Positions 1 through 8,586 of a DNA stretch of 64,000 nt are shown here, piece by piece. The position numbers and the translations under genes were made by a program. How positions within the stretch are numbered: the stretch's first letter is position 1; every line of letters begins with the position of its first letter. Below the pieces are notes generated by a model, which searched no databases, had not been told where the DNA came from, and saw only the letters and a list, made by a program, of their open reading frames with translations. This DNA comes from Algoriphagus iocasae (lineage in GTDB: Bacteria > Bacteroidota > Bacteroidia > Cytophagales > Cyclobacteriaceae), in assembly GCF_014206875.1 (NCBI RefSeq), contig NZ_JACIJO010000001.1:1054001-1118000 (forward strand). Direction: 5' to 3'.

Positions 1-450
1 TTTCGAGGAAGCAATGTGGTCTTAATTCATGGTTTCAAAGAATATTGTGCGATCCTCTTTCATAAAGGAGCTCTTCTAAAAGATCCAGAGGGGATTTTGA
101 TCCAACAAACCAAAAATGTCCAAGCCGCTAGGCAGATGAGGTTTACAGAATTGAAAGAAATTCAAGACCTAAAAGCTTCCATAAAAGCATATGTTTTTGA
201 AGCGATCGAAGTAGAAAAAGCAGGATTAAAAGTTGAACTGAAAGAAACCTCTGAATTTCCAATGGTTGATGAACTCAAGGCCAGATTGGAGAATGATTCT
301 GAATTGAAAAAAGCGTTTGAAAGTCTAACTCCGGGAAGACAAAGAGGATATTTACTCTATTTTTCGCAAGCTAAACAAGCTAAAACCAGAGAATCAAGAA
401 TTGAAAAATATATCCCTAAAATTTTTGAAGGAAAAGGCCTTCAAGATTAG
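1..450 (+). CDS. YdeI/DUF1801-family protein, 5' end cut off by window
   Basis: The reading frame is open from base 1 to the TAG at 448-450, giving 149 visible residues. The N-terminal part, probably about 50 residues, lies before the window, so the GTG at 16 is not the real start. The visible part matches the Bacteroidota YdeI/OmpD-associated family: VVLIHGFKEYCA, then FHKGALLKDPEG, and the family hallmark LTPGRQRGYLLYFSQAKQAKTR followed by a basic tail ending IFEGKGL. The family is cytoplasmic and belongs to the DUF1801/YdhG-like fold. YdeI homologues have been linked to bacteriocin or stress tolerance, but the biochemical role is not established. The next gene starts 39 bases downstream on the same strand. 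Confidence 0.85.
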   Translation, partial: FRGSNVVLIHGFKEYCAILFHKGALLKDPEGILIQQTKNVQAARQMRFTELKEIQDLKASIKAYVFEAIEVEKAGLKVELKETSEFPMVDELKARLENDSELKKAFESLTPGRQRGYLLYFSQAKQAKTRESRIEKYIPKIFEGKGLQD

Positions 451-489
451 AAATGATCTTAAAACCTAAATTGAACAAACCCGAAATCG

Positions 490-2271
490 ATGAAATACAG
501 CCAAATTAATCTTAGAATTTTTTCTGTTTTTATTTTTCTACTGGTTTTTGATTTCCACTCATTTGCACAGCAAGAAGGAAAAATCACTTGGTGGAATCCA
601 TCCCAAAGTGAATTCCCGGTTATTTCTGGTCAGGCTTGGGCTTCAGAGGTTCCTTCCATTTACCACCGACTTCCAGCGCGTGCTGAGGACGAGGTGAGAG
701 ATGCGGTTTGGAATCTTTCTAAGCAGTCCGCCGGGCTGTCAATTCGGTTTTGGAGTAATGCTGATTCTATTCAGGTTCGATATAAAGTGACAAGAGGAAT
801 CGCTATGCCTCATATGCCTGCAACAGGCGTAAGTGGTTTGGATCTTTACAGCAAATCTTATGATGGAGAATGGCTGCGCGCTTGGGGGAAATACTCTATC
901 AAAGAGGATTCAGAATACATTTTTATCATCAATGATGAATCACCAAAATATGCCAAGTTTGGTCGTGAATACCAGTTGTTTTTACCACTTTATAATGAGG
1001 TTTCAAATCTGGAAATAGGAGTTGGTGAGGAGTTTTTCTTTGAAGTGTTGCCAGTACGTAAAGAGAAACCAATTGTCGCATATGGAACCTCAATTTGTCA
1101 GGGAGCTTGTGCTACAAGACCGGGAATGGCCTGGACCAATATCCTGGAAAGGAAATTGGAAAGACCCGTTCTGAATCTGGGATTTTCTGGAAATGGTAAA
1201 ATGGAACCGGAGGTTCTGGAATTATTGACGGAGATAGATGCCAAGGTTTATATTTTGGATTGCCTTCCAAATTTAAGTCCTGACCGGGATGATATTTATA
1301 ACCTCACCATAAATGCCGTTCGGCAATTGAAATCCAAGCGTCCTGATGTGCCTATTATTTTGACGGAGCATGTTGGATACGCGGATGCATTTGTCAATAT
1401 TAAAAATGATGATTTGGTGAAAAGGCTCAATGAGCAGTATAAAAAGGCTTTTTTGCAATTAAAGAATGAGGGTGTGACAGGGATTTACTTGTTGGAAAAA
1501 GAGGAACTGGGACTGGGTTTTGATTCATTTGTGGATATTATTCATCCCAATGACATAGGAATGGAAGAGTATGCGGCTGCTTATGAGGCATTGATCTTAG
1601 AGGTTTTGAACCAAGAAAAAGGTGATATTTCCACTACCATTTCCACCAGCCAAAGCAGGGATATCGCCGTCTATAAATGGGAGGAAAGGCATCAGGAAAT
1701 CCTTAAAATGAATCATGACGATCCTCCGAAAATCTTACTTTTCGGAAATTCCATAGTTAACTTCTGGGGAGGTGAACCTAAAATCAAAACGGTAAATGGG
1801 CCTAACTCCTGGAATGATATGCTCAAACCTGCCGGTGTTCGGAATTTTGGCTATGGATGGGATCGGATAGAAAATGTACTTTGGAGAATCTATCATGATG
1901 AATTGGATGGCTTTGAAGCAAATCAGATCATCTTGATGATCGGGACGAATAACTTTCAAATTAATACCCAAGAAGAAATAATTCTAGGGTTAAAAAATCT
2001 GATACAGGAAATAAAGGAGCGTCAACCTTCTAGTGAAATCGTGATGGTTGGTTTGCTTCCGAGAAGAGGACTGGAAAAAGAAGTTTCTCAGATCAACCTG
2101 GAAATTTCGCAAATGGCCGATTTGGCTAATTGTGCCTATTTGGAAGTTGGGAAAGGGTTGTTGTCACCTGATGGGGTGTTAAATGAATCACTTTTCTCAG
2201 ACGGTTTGCATCCAAATGAAGCAGGCTATCAAGTAATAGCGAAAGAATTGGTACCTATACTTCATAATTAA
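490..2271 (+). CDS. Secreted protein with two tandem SGNH/GDSL hydrolase domains
   Basis: 593 residues with an N-terminal signal peptide (hydrophobic core about 9-25, then FAQQ). A beta-rich N-terminal module carries GLDLY (116-120), the hallmark of the GxDLY domain that precedes some SGNH esterases. The first SGNH domain has GTS with Ser201 and the C-terminal Asp349-x-x-His352 (DIIHPND). The second starts near 413 with GNS (Ser421), followed by a GTNN block and a terminal DGLHPNEAGY Asp/His block, so both domains appear catalytically complete. Likely acts in the periplasm or outside the cell on acetyl or acyl esters of glycans. Single-domain versions are more usual. The downstream GNAT gene begins 8 bases after the stop. 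Substrate unknown. Confidence 0.88.
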   Translation: MKYSQINLRIFSVFIFLLVFDFHSFAQQEGKITWWNPSQSEFPVISGQAWASEVPSIYHRLPARAEDEVRDAVWNLSKQSAGLSIRFWSNADSIQVRYKVTRGIAMPHMPATGVSGLDLYSKSYDGEWLRAWGKYSIKEDSEYIFIINDESPKYAKFGREYQLFLPLYNEVSNLEIGVGEEFFFEVLPVRKEKPIVAYGTSICQGACATRPGMAWTNILERKLERPVLNLGFSGNGKMEPEVLELLTEIDAKVYILDCLPNLSPDRDDIYNLTINAVRQLKSKRPDVPIILTEHVGYADAFVNIKNDDLVKRLNEQYKKAFLQLKNEGVTGIYLLEKEELGLGFDSFVDIIHPNDIGMEEYAAAYEALILEVLNQEKGDISTTISTSQSRDIAVYKWEERHQEILKMNHDDPPKILLFGNSIVNFWGGEPKIKTVNGPNSWNDMLKPAGVRNFGYGWDRIENVLWRIYHDELDGFEANQIILMIGTNNFQINTQEEIILGLKNLIQEIKERQPSSEIVMVGLLPRRGLEKEVSQINLEISQMADLANCAYLEVGKGLLSPDGVLNESLFSDGLHPNEAGYQVIAKELVPILHN

Positions 2272-2279
2272 AAAGTGGA

Positions 2280-2777
2280 ATGAGTCTTATTCGTCATGCT
2301 GACTTTAAAAATGACTTAGATGGAATCTGGGAGATTTTTTCGAAGGTGATTCAATCTGGGGATACGTATGTTTATGACCCAAAAACTCCCAAGGAAAGGC
2401 TTTCAGATCTTTGGTTTGCCAGCTCAATGGATACATTTCTTTTGGAGAATGAAACTGGGGAAATACTGGCAACTTATTTCATCAAGCCAAATCAGATTGA
2501 TTTAGGAAATCACATTGCCAATTGCGGGTACATGGTACATCCCGATCATCATGGGAAGGGATTAGGGAAAATGCTTTGCGAACATTCGATTTCCTTTGCA
2601 AAGGAAAAAGGATATACCGGAATTCAGTTTAATTGTGTGGTCAGCACGAATTTAGCGGCCGTACATCTTTGGAAGAAATTTGGTTTCTCCATAATCGGAG
2701 TTACCCCAAAAGGATTTAGACATCCTGAAAAAGGATTTGTCGATACCTATATTATGTTTAAAAGCCTTGAAGAATAA
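2280..2777 (+). CDS. GNAT-family N-acetyltransferase
   Basis: 165 residues with the standard GNAT layout. An acetyl-CoA pyrophosphate-binding loop HHGKGLGKML lies at about 90-99, directly after the beta-4 strand (CGYMVHPDH). It is followed by the N-x-A-A-V-x-L-W-K-K-x-GF segment (about 124-136) that closes the acyl-CoA site. Homologues are often annotated as phosphinothricin-type or aminoglycoside-type acetyltransferases, but nothing here fixes the substrate. The gene lies 8 bases after the tandem esterase and 27 bases before the aminotransferase-like gene on the same strand, so the three may be one transcript. Cytoplasmic. Confidence 0.85.
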   Translation: MSLIRHADFKNDLDGIWEIFSKVIQSGDTYVYDPKTPKERLSDLWFASSMDTFLLENETGEILATYFIKPNQIDLGNHIANCGYMVHPDHHGKGLGKMLCEHSISFAKEKGYTGIQFNCVVSTNLAAVHLWKKFGFSIIGVTPKGFRHPEKGFVDTYIMFKSLEE

Positions 2778-2804
2778 ATCACCATTTTGATAAAAAAATA
2801 AGCT

Positions 2805-3950
2805 ATGCTTTCATGCCAAAAAGAACTTTTTAACCTGAAACCAGAAGTTCATTATTTAAATAATGCTTATCGTGCTCCTTTGTTGAGATCCTCCGAAGAA
2901 GCAGGAATTCAGTCTCTTATCAAACAACGAAACCCCTTTGATTTAAAGCCGGATGACTTCTTTGATGGAGTTTTGGAGGTGAGAATGTCCTTCGGGAAAC
3001 TGGTGAATTGTAGACCAAGTGAAGTAGCGGTAATGCCTTCAACATCTTACGGTTTTACCTCTGTTTTGAATAACATCAAAGCCGAATTGAAAAAGAAGGC
3101 TATTGTAGTGAAGGATGAGTTCCCAAGCGGTTATTTTTCTATGGAAAGATGGGCTAAAGAAAATGGTGCAGCATTGCAGATCGTAGAATCGGATCCTTCG
3201 GCAATTCAAAAAGGAGAAAGTTGGAATCAACGAATCATTGAGGCCATAGACGAGAATACAGCAGTAGTTTTGATCAGCTCAATCCACTGGATGAGTGGGG
3301 TGAAGTTTAACCTGAAGGAGATAGGCGAAAAATGTGAAACGGTTGGAGCCTACTTTATAGTGGATGGCACCCAGTCTGTGGGAGCAATGACCATGGATGT
3401 GAAGGAGTATAAAATTGATGCTTTGGTTTGTGCCGGATACAAGTGGCTTTTAGGACCTTATTCCATTGCCTTGGCCTTTATCGGGGAAAAATTCGAAGAT
3501 GGAATTCCTCTAGAAGAGTCTTGGATGAATAGAGTGAATGCAAGGAATTTTGGTTCTCTTTCGGACTATGCATCCGAATATGAACCTGGGGCAGGAAGAT
3601 TTAATGTCGGTGAGACCAGCAATTTTATCATGATGCCAATGCTTAAAGCAAGTTTGGAACAATTGCTCGAATGGAAACCCGAACGAATTCAAGAATATGC
3701 AAAACAGCTGAATCTACCCTTGAGAGATTATATCAAAGACATTGGTGGAGTGGTAGAGGAGGATGAATTTTTAGCATTTCATTTAATTGCTCCGAAACTC
3801 CCTGGCCATTTAGATGTGGCAAGTTTAAAGCAAAAATTGGAAGATCATCAGGTGTATCTCTCTGCAAGAGGTGAGAATTTGCGTGTCTCAGTAAATGTTT
3901 TCAATTCTGAAACGGATATTATTAAACTAATCGACTTAATTAAAAATTAA
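2805..3950 (+). CDS. Class V aminotransferase-like PLP enzyme (cysteine desulfurase/kynureninase fold)
   Basis: 381 residues with the fold-type I PLP layout of class V aminotransferases. Visible landmarks are the cofactor phosphate loop region PSTSYG (78-83), the stacking His161, the Asp of VDGTQS (Asp187, Gln190) that contacts the pyridine nitrogen, and the Schiff-base Lys213 in AGYKWLLGP. The C-terminal small domain ends with the RVSVNVFN strand. The length fits stand-alone class V enzymes. There is no mobile catalytic Cys loop that would make it a clear NifS/SufS, and no partner Fe-S genes are nearby. The family includes isopenicillin N epimerase-like and aminotransferase proteins; the substrate is unknown. 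Confidence 0.85.
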   Translation: MLSCQKELFNLKPEVHYLNNAYRAPLLRSSEEAGIQSLIKQRNPFDLKPDDFFDGVLEVRMSFGKLVNCRPSEVAVMPSTSYGFTSVLNNIKAELKKKAIVVKDEFPSGYFSMERWAKENGAALQIVESDPSAIQKGESWNQRIIEAIDENTAVVLISSIHWMSGVKFNLKEIGEKCETVGAYFIVDGTQSVGAMTMDVKEYKIDALVCAGYKWLLGPYSIALAFIGEKFEDGIPLEESWMNRVNARNFGSLSDYASEYEPGAGRFNVGETSNFIMMPMLKASLEQLLEWKPERIQEYAKQLNLPLRDYIKDIGGVVEEDEFLAFHLIAPKLPGHLDVASLKQKLEDHQVYLSARGENLRVSVNVFNSETDIIKLIDLIKN

Positions 3951-4019
3951 GTTTGAAATCCTAGGCTAACTATTTATAATCAACTTATTTATTCTTAGAT
4001 TAAGGAATATTTTTTGAAA

Positions 4020-4385
4020 ATGAGCTTAGAAAAGAGAACATGTTTGAATTGTGGTGAACCTATTCGAGGTAGAGTAGATAAAAAGTTTTGTGATGATTCC
4101 TGCCGGAATAATTACAACAATCAGCAAACTGCATTAACCACTAATTTGATCCGAAATACAAACAATGCGCTTAAGAGAAATCGAAATATTTTGGAGAAAT
4201 TTATTCCGGATGGAGAAAACCTTGGTAAAACTACACGGGACAGGTTGATGAGAGCTGGTTTTAATTTTAAGTACATCACACATTTATACACCAACAAAAA
4301 GGGGAATCAATATCACTATTGTTATGATTATGGCTATCTGGAATTGGATGGAGATTGGTTTTTGATAGTCAAAGGCATAGAATAA
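4020..4385 (+). CDS. Small zinc-ribbon protein (DUF2116-like)
   Basis: 121 residues from the ATG at 4020; a TTG two codons earlier is in frame but less likely. The N-terminus carries four cysteines, C8-x2-C11 and C24-x3-C28 (CLNCGEPI, then KKFCDDSCR), the pattern of a treble-clef/zinc-ribbon of the DUF2116 type. A basic, Asn-rich linker follows, then a C-terminal segment with aromatic residues (YTNKKGNQYHYCYDYGY). Such proteins are common in Bacteroidota, are probably cytoplasmic, and have no established function; nucleic-acid binding is only a guess from the zinc motif and positive charge. A VOC protein gene follows 16 bases downstream. Confidence 0.75.
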   Translation: MSLEKRTCLNCGEPIRGRVDKKFCDDSCRNNYNNQQTALTTNLIRNTNNALKRNRNILEKFIPDGENLGKTTRDRLMRAGFNFKYITHLYTNKKGNQYHYCYDYGYLELDGDWFLIVKGIE

Positions 4386-4401
4386 ACTTAATCCAGATAA
4401 T

Positions 4402-4821
4402 ATGAAAAAGCGTGTCACTGCAATTGGAGGGATATTTTTCAAAGTAAAAGATCCAGCCAAAACAAAAGATTGGTATAAAAAACATTTAGGTCTTCAAACC
4501 GATGACTATGGAACTACATTCGAGTGGAGAAGTTCCGAAAATCCAAACCAAAAAGGCTTTACACAATGGTCTCCAATGAAAGATAATACCACTTACTTTA
4601 AGCCCTCTGAAAAAGATTTTATGGTGAATTATTGTGTGGAAAATCTAGTTGAACTGGTTGAAGAATTAAAGAAAGAAGGAGTGACCATTCTCGATGAAAT
4701 AGCAAGTTATGACTATGGAAAGTTTGTGCATATTTTAGATCCAGATGGACATAGCATCGAGCTTTGGGAACCAGTCAATGAGGTGTATGACGAGATGGTT
4801 GAAAAGAAAACCGAAAGTTAA
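4402..4821 (+). CDS. VOC/glyoxalase-fold protein
   Basis: 139 residues forming one VOC module of two beta-alpha-beta-beta-beta units. The first strand is VTAIGGIFFKVKDP, followed by the helix DWYKKHLGL. The second half ends with the signature FVHILDPDGHSIELWEP, in which Glu120 is the expected metal ligand. The family covers glyoxalase I, fosfomycin-resistance proteins and dioxygenases. A single domain this short would act as a dimer, with the active site at the interface. Nothing here identifies the substrate. It sits between the zinc-ribbon gene and a small acetyltransferase, all on the plus strand with short gaps. Confidence 0.85.
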   Translation: MKKRVTAIGGIFFKVKDPAKTKDWYKKHLGLQTDDYGTTFEWRSSENPNQKGFTQWSPMKDNTTYFKPSEKDFMVNYCVENLVELVEELKKEGVTILDEIASYDYGKFVHILDPDGHSIELWEPVNEVYDEMVEKKTES

Positions 4822-4839
4822 AATTGGAAAACATTTAAT

Positions 4840-5121
4840 ATGGAGATACAACATCAATTTGATGGTAGAAAAGGTTCTTTTTTTATTGAAGAAGGAGCGA
4901 GGCGGTTCGCTGAAATGGTCTATGTCATGGCAGGATCAAAAAAAATGATCATCGAACATACAGAAGTAGATGAATCCCTCAAAGGGCAGGGTATAGGGGC
5001 AAAGCTTTTGGAAGCATTGGTAGATTATGTCAGAAAAGAAGAGATAAAAGTCCTTCCACTTTGTCCATTCGCCAAAGCCACATTCAAAAAGCGAAAAGAT
5101 CTTCAGGATGTGCTGACTTAA
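4840..5121 (+). CDS. Small GNAT-like acetyltransferase (YidJ/COG2388 type)
   Basis: 93 residues, the length of the short GCN5-related family (PF14542 type) that lacks the N-terminal strands of full GNATs. It has a beta hairpin (DGRKGSFFIEEG), HTEVDESLKGQGIGAKLLEALV carrying the acetyl-CoA loop GQGIGAKLL, and a C-terminal VLPLCPFAKATFKKR. This family binds CoA and is widespread, but its acceptor is unknown. It starts 18 bases after the VOC gene. Its last four bases overlap the stop of the convergent small membrane-protein gene. Confidence 0.8.
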   Translation: MEIQHQFDGRKGSFFIEEGARRFAEMVYVMAGSKKMIIEHTEVDESLKGQGIGAKLLEALVDYVRKEEIKVLPLCPFAKATFKKRKDLQDVLT

Positions 5122-5384
5122 TTTATTAAATAAAGAATCAGGAAAAGGATAAGTCCACCGATCCAGATCCCTCTGAAAATCCATTTTCTAAAATTCTCTT
5201 GATTAATTTTCCTTTCAATCCTGAATTGGATAGACTCATCCAATGTTTTTAGGTTTACCAAATGAATTTTTGATTGATAGGAATATGAATCTTTAGCAAC
5301 AGGAATAGGTCGGATTTTTCCTAAATTCCGATTGTCTTTTAGGGAATGATTCCCGGATAAACTAAAACCTGCTCCGCCTCCCAT
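5118..5384 (-). CDS. Small single-pass membrane protein, Bacteroidota MGGGAGF type
   Basis: 88 residues. The N-terminus MGGGAGFSLSGNHSLKDNR resembles a conserved start of short Bacteroidota proteins. A basic amphipathic stretch (RIERKINQENFRKWIFRG) is followed by one hydrophobic segment at about 70-86 ending in Leu-Ile-Asn, which should be a C-terminal transmembrane anchor with the N-terminus in the cytoplasm. No enzymatic motif is visible. It is convergent with the small acetyltransferase, overlapping by four bases, and divergent from the next GNAT gene with only 24 bases between the start codons. Function unknown. Confidence 0.65.
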   Translation of the reverse strand: MGGGAGFSLSGNHSLKDNRNLGKIRPIPVAKDSYSYQSKIHLVNLKTLDESIQFRIERKINQENFRKWIFRGIWIGGLILFLILYLIN

Positions 5385-5408
5385 AATTTTGAATTAATTC
5401 TTTAATAT

Positions 5409-5816
5409 ATGATTTCTATTCAAACAGAACAAACGGTCACGCTTGAAGAATTCATGAAAGTCTTGGATGAATCGGGATTGGGGAAAAGGAGACCAATGGA
5501 TGACCAAAAGCTCTTAAATCAGATGATTTTGGGCACAAATCTATGGGTAACCGCGAGGGAAGAAGGAACTTTAATCGGACTGATGCGGGGTATTTCGGAT
5601 TATTGCTACCGAACTTTTGTGGCTGATCTTGCAGTGATCAAGAGTTATCAGGGAAAAGGGATAGGAACAGAAATCCTGACTTGTACCCGAGAAGTTGCAC
5701 CTACTGCCCGACTTTTTCTTTTTTCCGCTGAAGATGCCGAAGGTTTTTACAAAAAACTGGGCTTTCACTTACATGAGCGATGTTATCAGTTGAAAACCGG
5801 TGAGCCAATGTCCTGA
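5409..5816 (+). CDS. GNAT-family N-acetyltransferase
   Basis: 135 residues, a compact GNAT domain. The core reads RTFVADLAVIKSYQGKGIGTEIL, where QGKGIGTEIL is the acetyl-CoA-binding loop after strand beta-4. It is followed by LFLFSAEDAEGFYKKLGF, the usual beta-5/alpha-4 and Y-x-K-L-GF ending. This is the third GNAT gene within about 3.5 kb, with only motif-level similarity to the others, so not a recent duplication. The substrate is unknown. It is transcribed away from the small membrane-protein gene, and about 135 bases without a gene follow before the S10 peptidase. Confidence 0.83.
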   Translation: MISIQTEQTVTLEEFMKVLDESGLGKRRPMDDQKLLNQMILGTNLWVTAREEGTLIGLMRGISDYCYRTFVADLAVIKSYQGKGIGTEILTCTREVAPTARLFLFSAEDAEGFYKKLGFHLHERCYQLKTGEPMS

Positions 5817-5951
5817 TTTTTTGTTAAACTGCTTCTGAATTTAACCAACCAACCAATCACCCATAAGAAATCAGTTGATCAGGTTCAATACCCTTTTCCG
5901 AGTTTTTTTGATCTTGATTAAACCAAACCATTCAACTTAAATCTAAATACT

Positions 5952-7457
5952 ATGAAATCCAGATTTTTAATAATTCTGTTTCTTGTTTCGGGCTTTGCGA
6001 TAGCGCAGGAAAAGCCGGCTGCGGAAAAGGAACTTCCAAAAGCACAGGTATTCGAGTCGAAACAGTCTGTAACCATAGACGGTAAAACGATCAACCTCAA
6101 TGCAAAAGCGGGAACATTTGAACTGAAAGATGAGCAAAATAGACCGATAGCATTATTTGGTTTCACAGCTTATTTCAAAGAAAATCCAGAGAAAAACAGA
6201 CCTATCATTTTCTCATATAATGGTGGACCTGGTTCTTCATCTTATTGGCTACACATGGGAATCATGGGACCAAAGCGAATTGTGGTTGATGATCCGAATT
6301 ATAATCAGGCTGGTCCTTATGAGTTAGCTAACAATGAGTATTCTATTTTGGATGTGGCTGATGTCGTAATGATGGATCCTATTGGCACTGGTCTCAGTGT
6401 GCCGATTGGTGAAGCAACTGGCAAAGACTTTTGGGGAGTAGATCAGGATATCAGAAGTGTGAGTTTGTTTATCATGCAGTTTTTGAAGGAATATGATCGA
6501 CTTAATTCTCCTAAATACATTTTGGGAGAGAGCTATGGTACATTTAGAAATGCTGGTGTAATGAGCTATTTGTTGAACCAAGGTTATGCTCTAAATGGAG
6601 TGATCATGGTTTCTTCTGTATTTGATCTGAGGACATTGTTCTTTGTTCCAAATGAAGATATTTCCAATATCGCTTATTTACCAACCGTAGCTGTGACCGC
6701 GAGATATCATGATAAAATTTCCAATAAAGAAGCTGATTTGGAATCCTTTGTTCAGGAAGTAAGGGAGTTTACAGAAAACGAGTATGCTCCAGCCTTATTT
6801 AAAGGAAACCGACTCTCTGAATCTGATAAAAACGCAATAGCGCAAAAATTGGAAGGGTATACAGGCATTGATGCTGAGATTTGGAAAAGAGCCGATTTGA
6901 AAATGGATGCAGGGGAGACTTTTCAGGAATTATTGAGAGATGAAGGGATGACTGTGGGAAGGCTCGATTCTAGATATAAAGGGATTAATCTTGATCTTAT
7001 GTCCATGTCTGCCTTTACTGACCCGCAAAGTGATGCGATTTCTCCTGCCTATACAAGTTTGTTTTTAGATTATTTCCACGGAGCCTTAGGAGTAAGTAAA
7101 GATTTGCTATATGCTCCTTCAGCTTACAGCAAAGAGGGTTTTAAGTGGGATTGGTCACATAGTGGAAATCAATATTGGGGTACAACAGGCGCGATCAGCA
7201 CGCTACCCGATATGGCAGATGCGTTAAGCAAGGATCCAAATATGAAAGTATTGATCATGAATGGGTATTATGATTTGGCTACAGTATTTTATGGCGTAGA
7301 GCATTCTATTTCGCATTTAGGATTGCCGAAATCTGCATCAGATAGAATCAAAATGACTTACTATGAAGCTGGTCATATGATGTATACTCATTTGCCATCC
7401 GCGGCAAAATTCAGATCAGATTTGAAAGAATTTATTACAGATACATTAAGAAAATAA
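5952..7457 (+). CDS. Secreted S10 family serine carboxypeptidase
   Basis: 501 residues with a signal peptide (MKSRFLIILFLVSGFAIAQ). S10 hallmarks are all present: the oxyanion/substrate loop YNGGPGSSS (89-97), the nucleophile Ser194 in LGESYGT, the catalytic Asp in NGYYDLATVF and the catalytic His in YEAGHMMY near the C-terminus. In this family the triad is Ser-Asp-His, and the enzymes cleave C-terminal residues, usually at acidic pH. Likely periplasmic or exported, for peptide scavenging. A serine hydrolase gene begins three bases after its stop, so the two are probably co-transcribed and may act on related peptide material. Confidence 0.9.
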   Translation: MKSRFLIILFLVSGFAIAQEKPAAEKELPKAQVFESKQSVTIDGKTINLNAKAGTFELKDEQNRPIALFGFTAYFKENPEKNRPIIFSYNGGPGSSSYWLHMGIMGPKRIVVDDPNYNQAGPYELANNEYSILDVADVVMMDPIGTGLSVPIGEATGKDFWGVDQDIRSVSLFIMQFLKEYDRLNSPKYILGESYGTFRNAGVMSYLLNQGYALNGVIMVSSVFDLRTLFFVPNEDISNIAYLPTVAVTARYHDKISNKEADLESFVQEVREFTENEYAPALFKGNRLSESDKNAIAQKLEGYTGIDAEIWKRADLKMDAGETFQELLRDEGMTVGRLDSRYKGINLDLMSMSAFTDPQSDAISPAYTSLFLDYFHGALGVSKDLLYAPSAYSKEGFKWDWSHSGNQYWGTTGAISTLPDMADALSKDPNMKVLIMNGYYDLATVFYGVEHSISHLGLPKSASDRIKMTYYEAGHMMYTHLPSAAKFRSDLKEFITDTLRK

Positions 7458-7460
7458 GAA

Positions 7461-8585
7461 ATGAAAATCAGCACCCTTCTGTCTCAATATAGCTTCCATC
7501 TGGTCGGAAAAGTCACAGTTGGGTGCTGGTTATTTTTCAGTTCAGCATGCACTGAAGCTCAGCAACCAAAAAATTCTGGTGATCTTTATTTTCCTCCCAA
7601 GGAATCATCAGTTTGGGATGAGACTAATTACCAAAGTCTCAACTGGGATGGAACTGCTTTGGCGGAGCTTCTAAGCTGGCTTCCTACCCAAGATACCCGT
7701 GCTTTTATTATTCTTAAGGATGGGAAAATTGTGGTAGAAGAATATTGGGGGGATAAATTGACAGGACTTGGTCCAATGGATCAAAACTCATTTTGGTATT
7801 GGGCATCTGCTGGGAAAACTTTGACAGCTTCACTGGTAGGATTAGCTCAAGAAAAGAATTTGCTTTCCATCAAGGATCGAACTCAGGAATACCTTGGAAG
7901 TGGCTGGACATCTCTTGAAAATAGTCAAGAACGTGAAATCCTCATTCTACATCAATTGAGCATGACGACCGGACTGGATGATGGAGTTGCAAACCAAGAC
8001 AATACAGACCCAGCTAGTCTTGTTTTTAAATCAGAAGCTGGCACTCGTTGGGCATATCACAATGCACCGTATACATTATTGGATAAGGTGTTAGAAAAAG
8101 CTACAGGAATGAAGCTTCAGGCTTTCTTTGAAGAAAACTTAGGTTCTAAGATTGGGATGTCGGGAATGTGGCAGAAAACCGGAGAGAATCAGGTTTTTTA
8201 CAGCAATGCAAGGTCTATGGCAAGGTTTGGTTTATTGTTGCTGGCAAATGGAAAGTGGGATGGTGAGAGATTCTGGAAAAGTGGTTATTTCGAAGATTTA
8301 TATTCGAGTTCTCAGGATTTAAACAATAGCTATGGTTATTTGACTTGGCTGAATGGCAAGAGTTCGTATATGGTTCCTCAAAGCCAAATGGTTTTTCCTG
8401 GAAGTTTAATTCCTCAGGCTCCATCAGATATGTATCAGGCTATGGGCAAAAATGGTCAGTTTTTAATGGTAATTCCTTCTCAGAATATGGTCGTGGTGAG
8501 AATGGGCGGTGCACCAGGAGATTTAGCGGTGCCTTTTTTATTGATCAGAGATATTTGGGATCGATTGGGGCCCGTGATTCAATAA
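7461..8585 (+). CDS. Exported serine hydrolase of the beta-lactamase/class C PBP superfamily
   Basis: 374 residues. The N-terminus has a hydrophobic segment ending FFSSAC, so it may be a lipoprotein anchored at Cys30, although the lipobox is not canonical. The catalytic SxxK motif is SAGK (Ser116, Lys119), and the second motif YxN is Tyr199-His-Asn201. The usual HTG/KTG third motif is less obvious, near the C-terminal beta strand (MGKNGQFLMVIP). The family includes EstB-type esterases, D-aminopeptidases and penicillin-binding proteins. The gene follows the S10 peptidase by three bases, suggesting co-expression. Its stop is one base from the stop of the convergent response regulator. Confidence 0.85.
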   Translation: MKISTLLSQYSFHLVGKVTVGCWLFFSSACTEAQQPKNSGDLYFPPKESSVWDETNYQSLNWDGTALAELLSWLPTQDTRAFIILKDGKIVVEEYWGDKLTGLGPMDQNSFWYWASAGKTLTASLVGLAQEKNLLSIKDRTQEYLGSGWTSLENSQEREILILHQLSMTTGLDDGVANQDNTDPASLVFKSEAGTRWAYHNAPYTLLDKVLEKATGMKLQAFFEENLGSKIGMSGMWQKTGENQVFYSNARSMARFGLLLLANGKWDGERFWKSGYFEDLYSSSQDLNNSYGYLTWLNGKSSYMVPQSQMVFPGSLIPQAPSDMYQAMGKNGQFLMVIPSQNMVVVRMGGAPGDLAVPFLLIRDIWDRLGPVIQ

Positions 8586-8586
8586 A

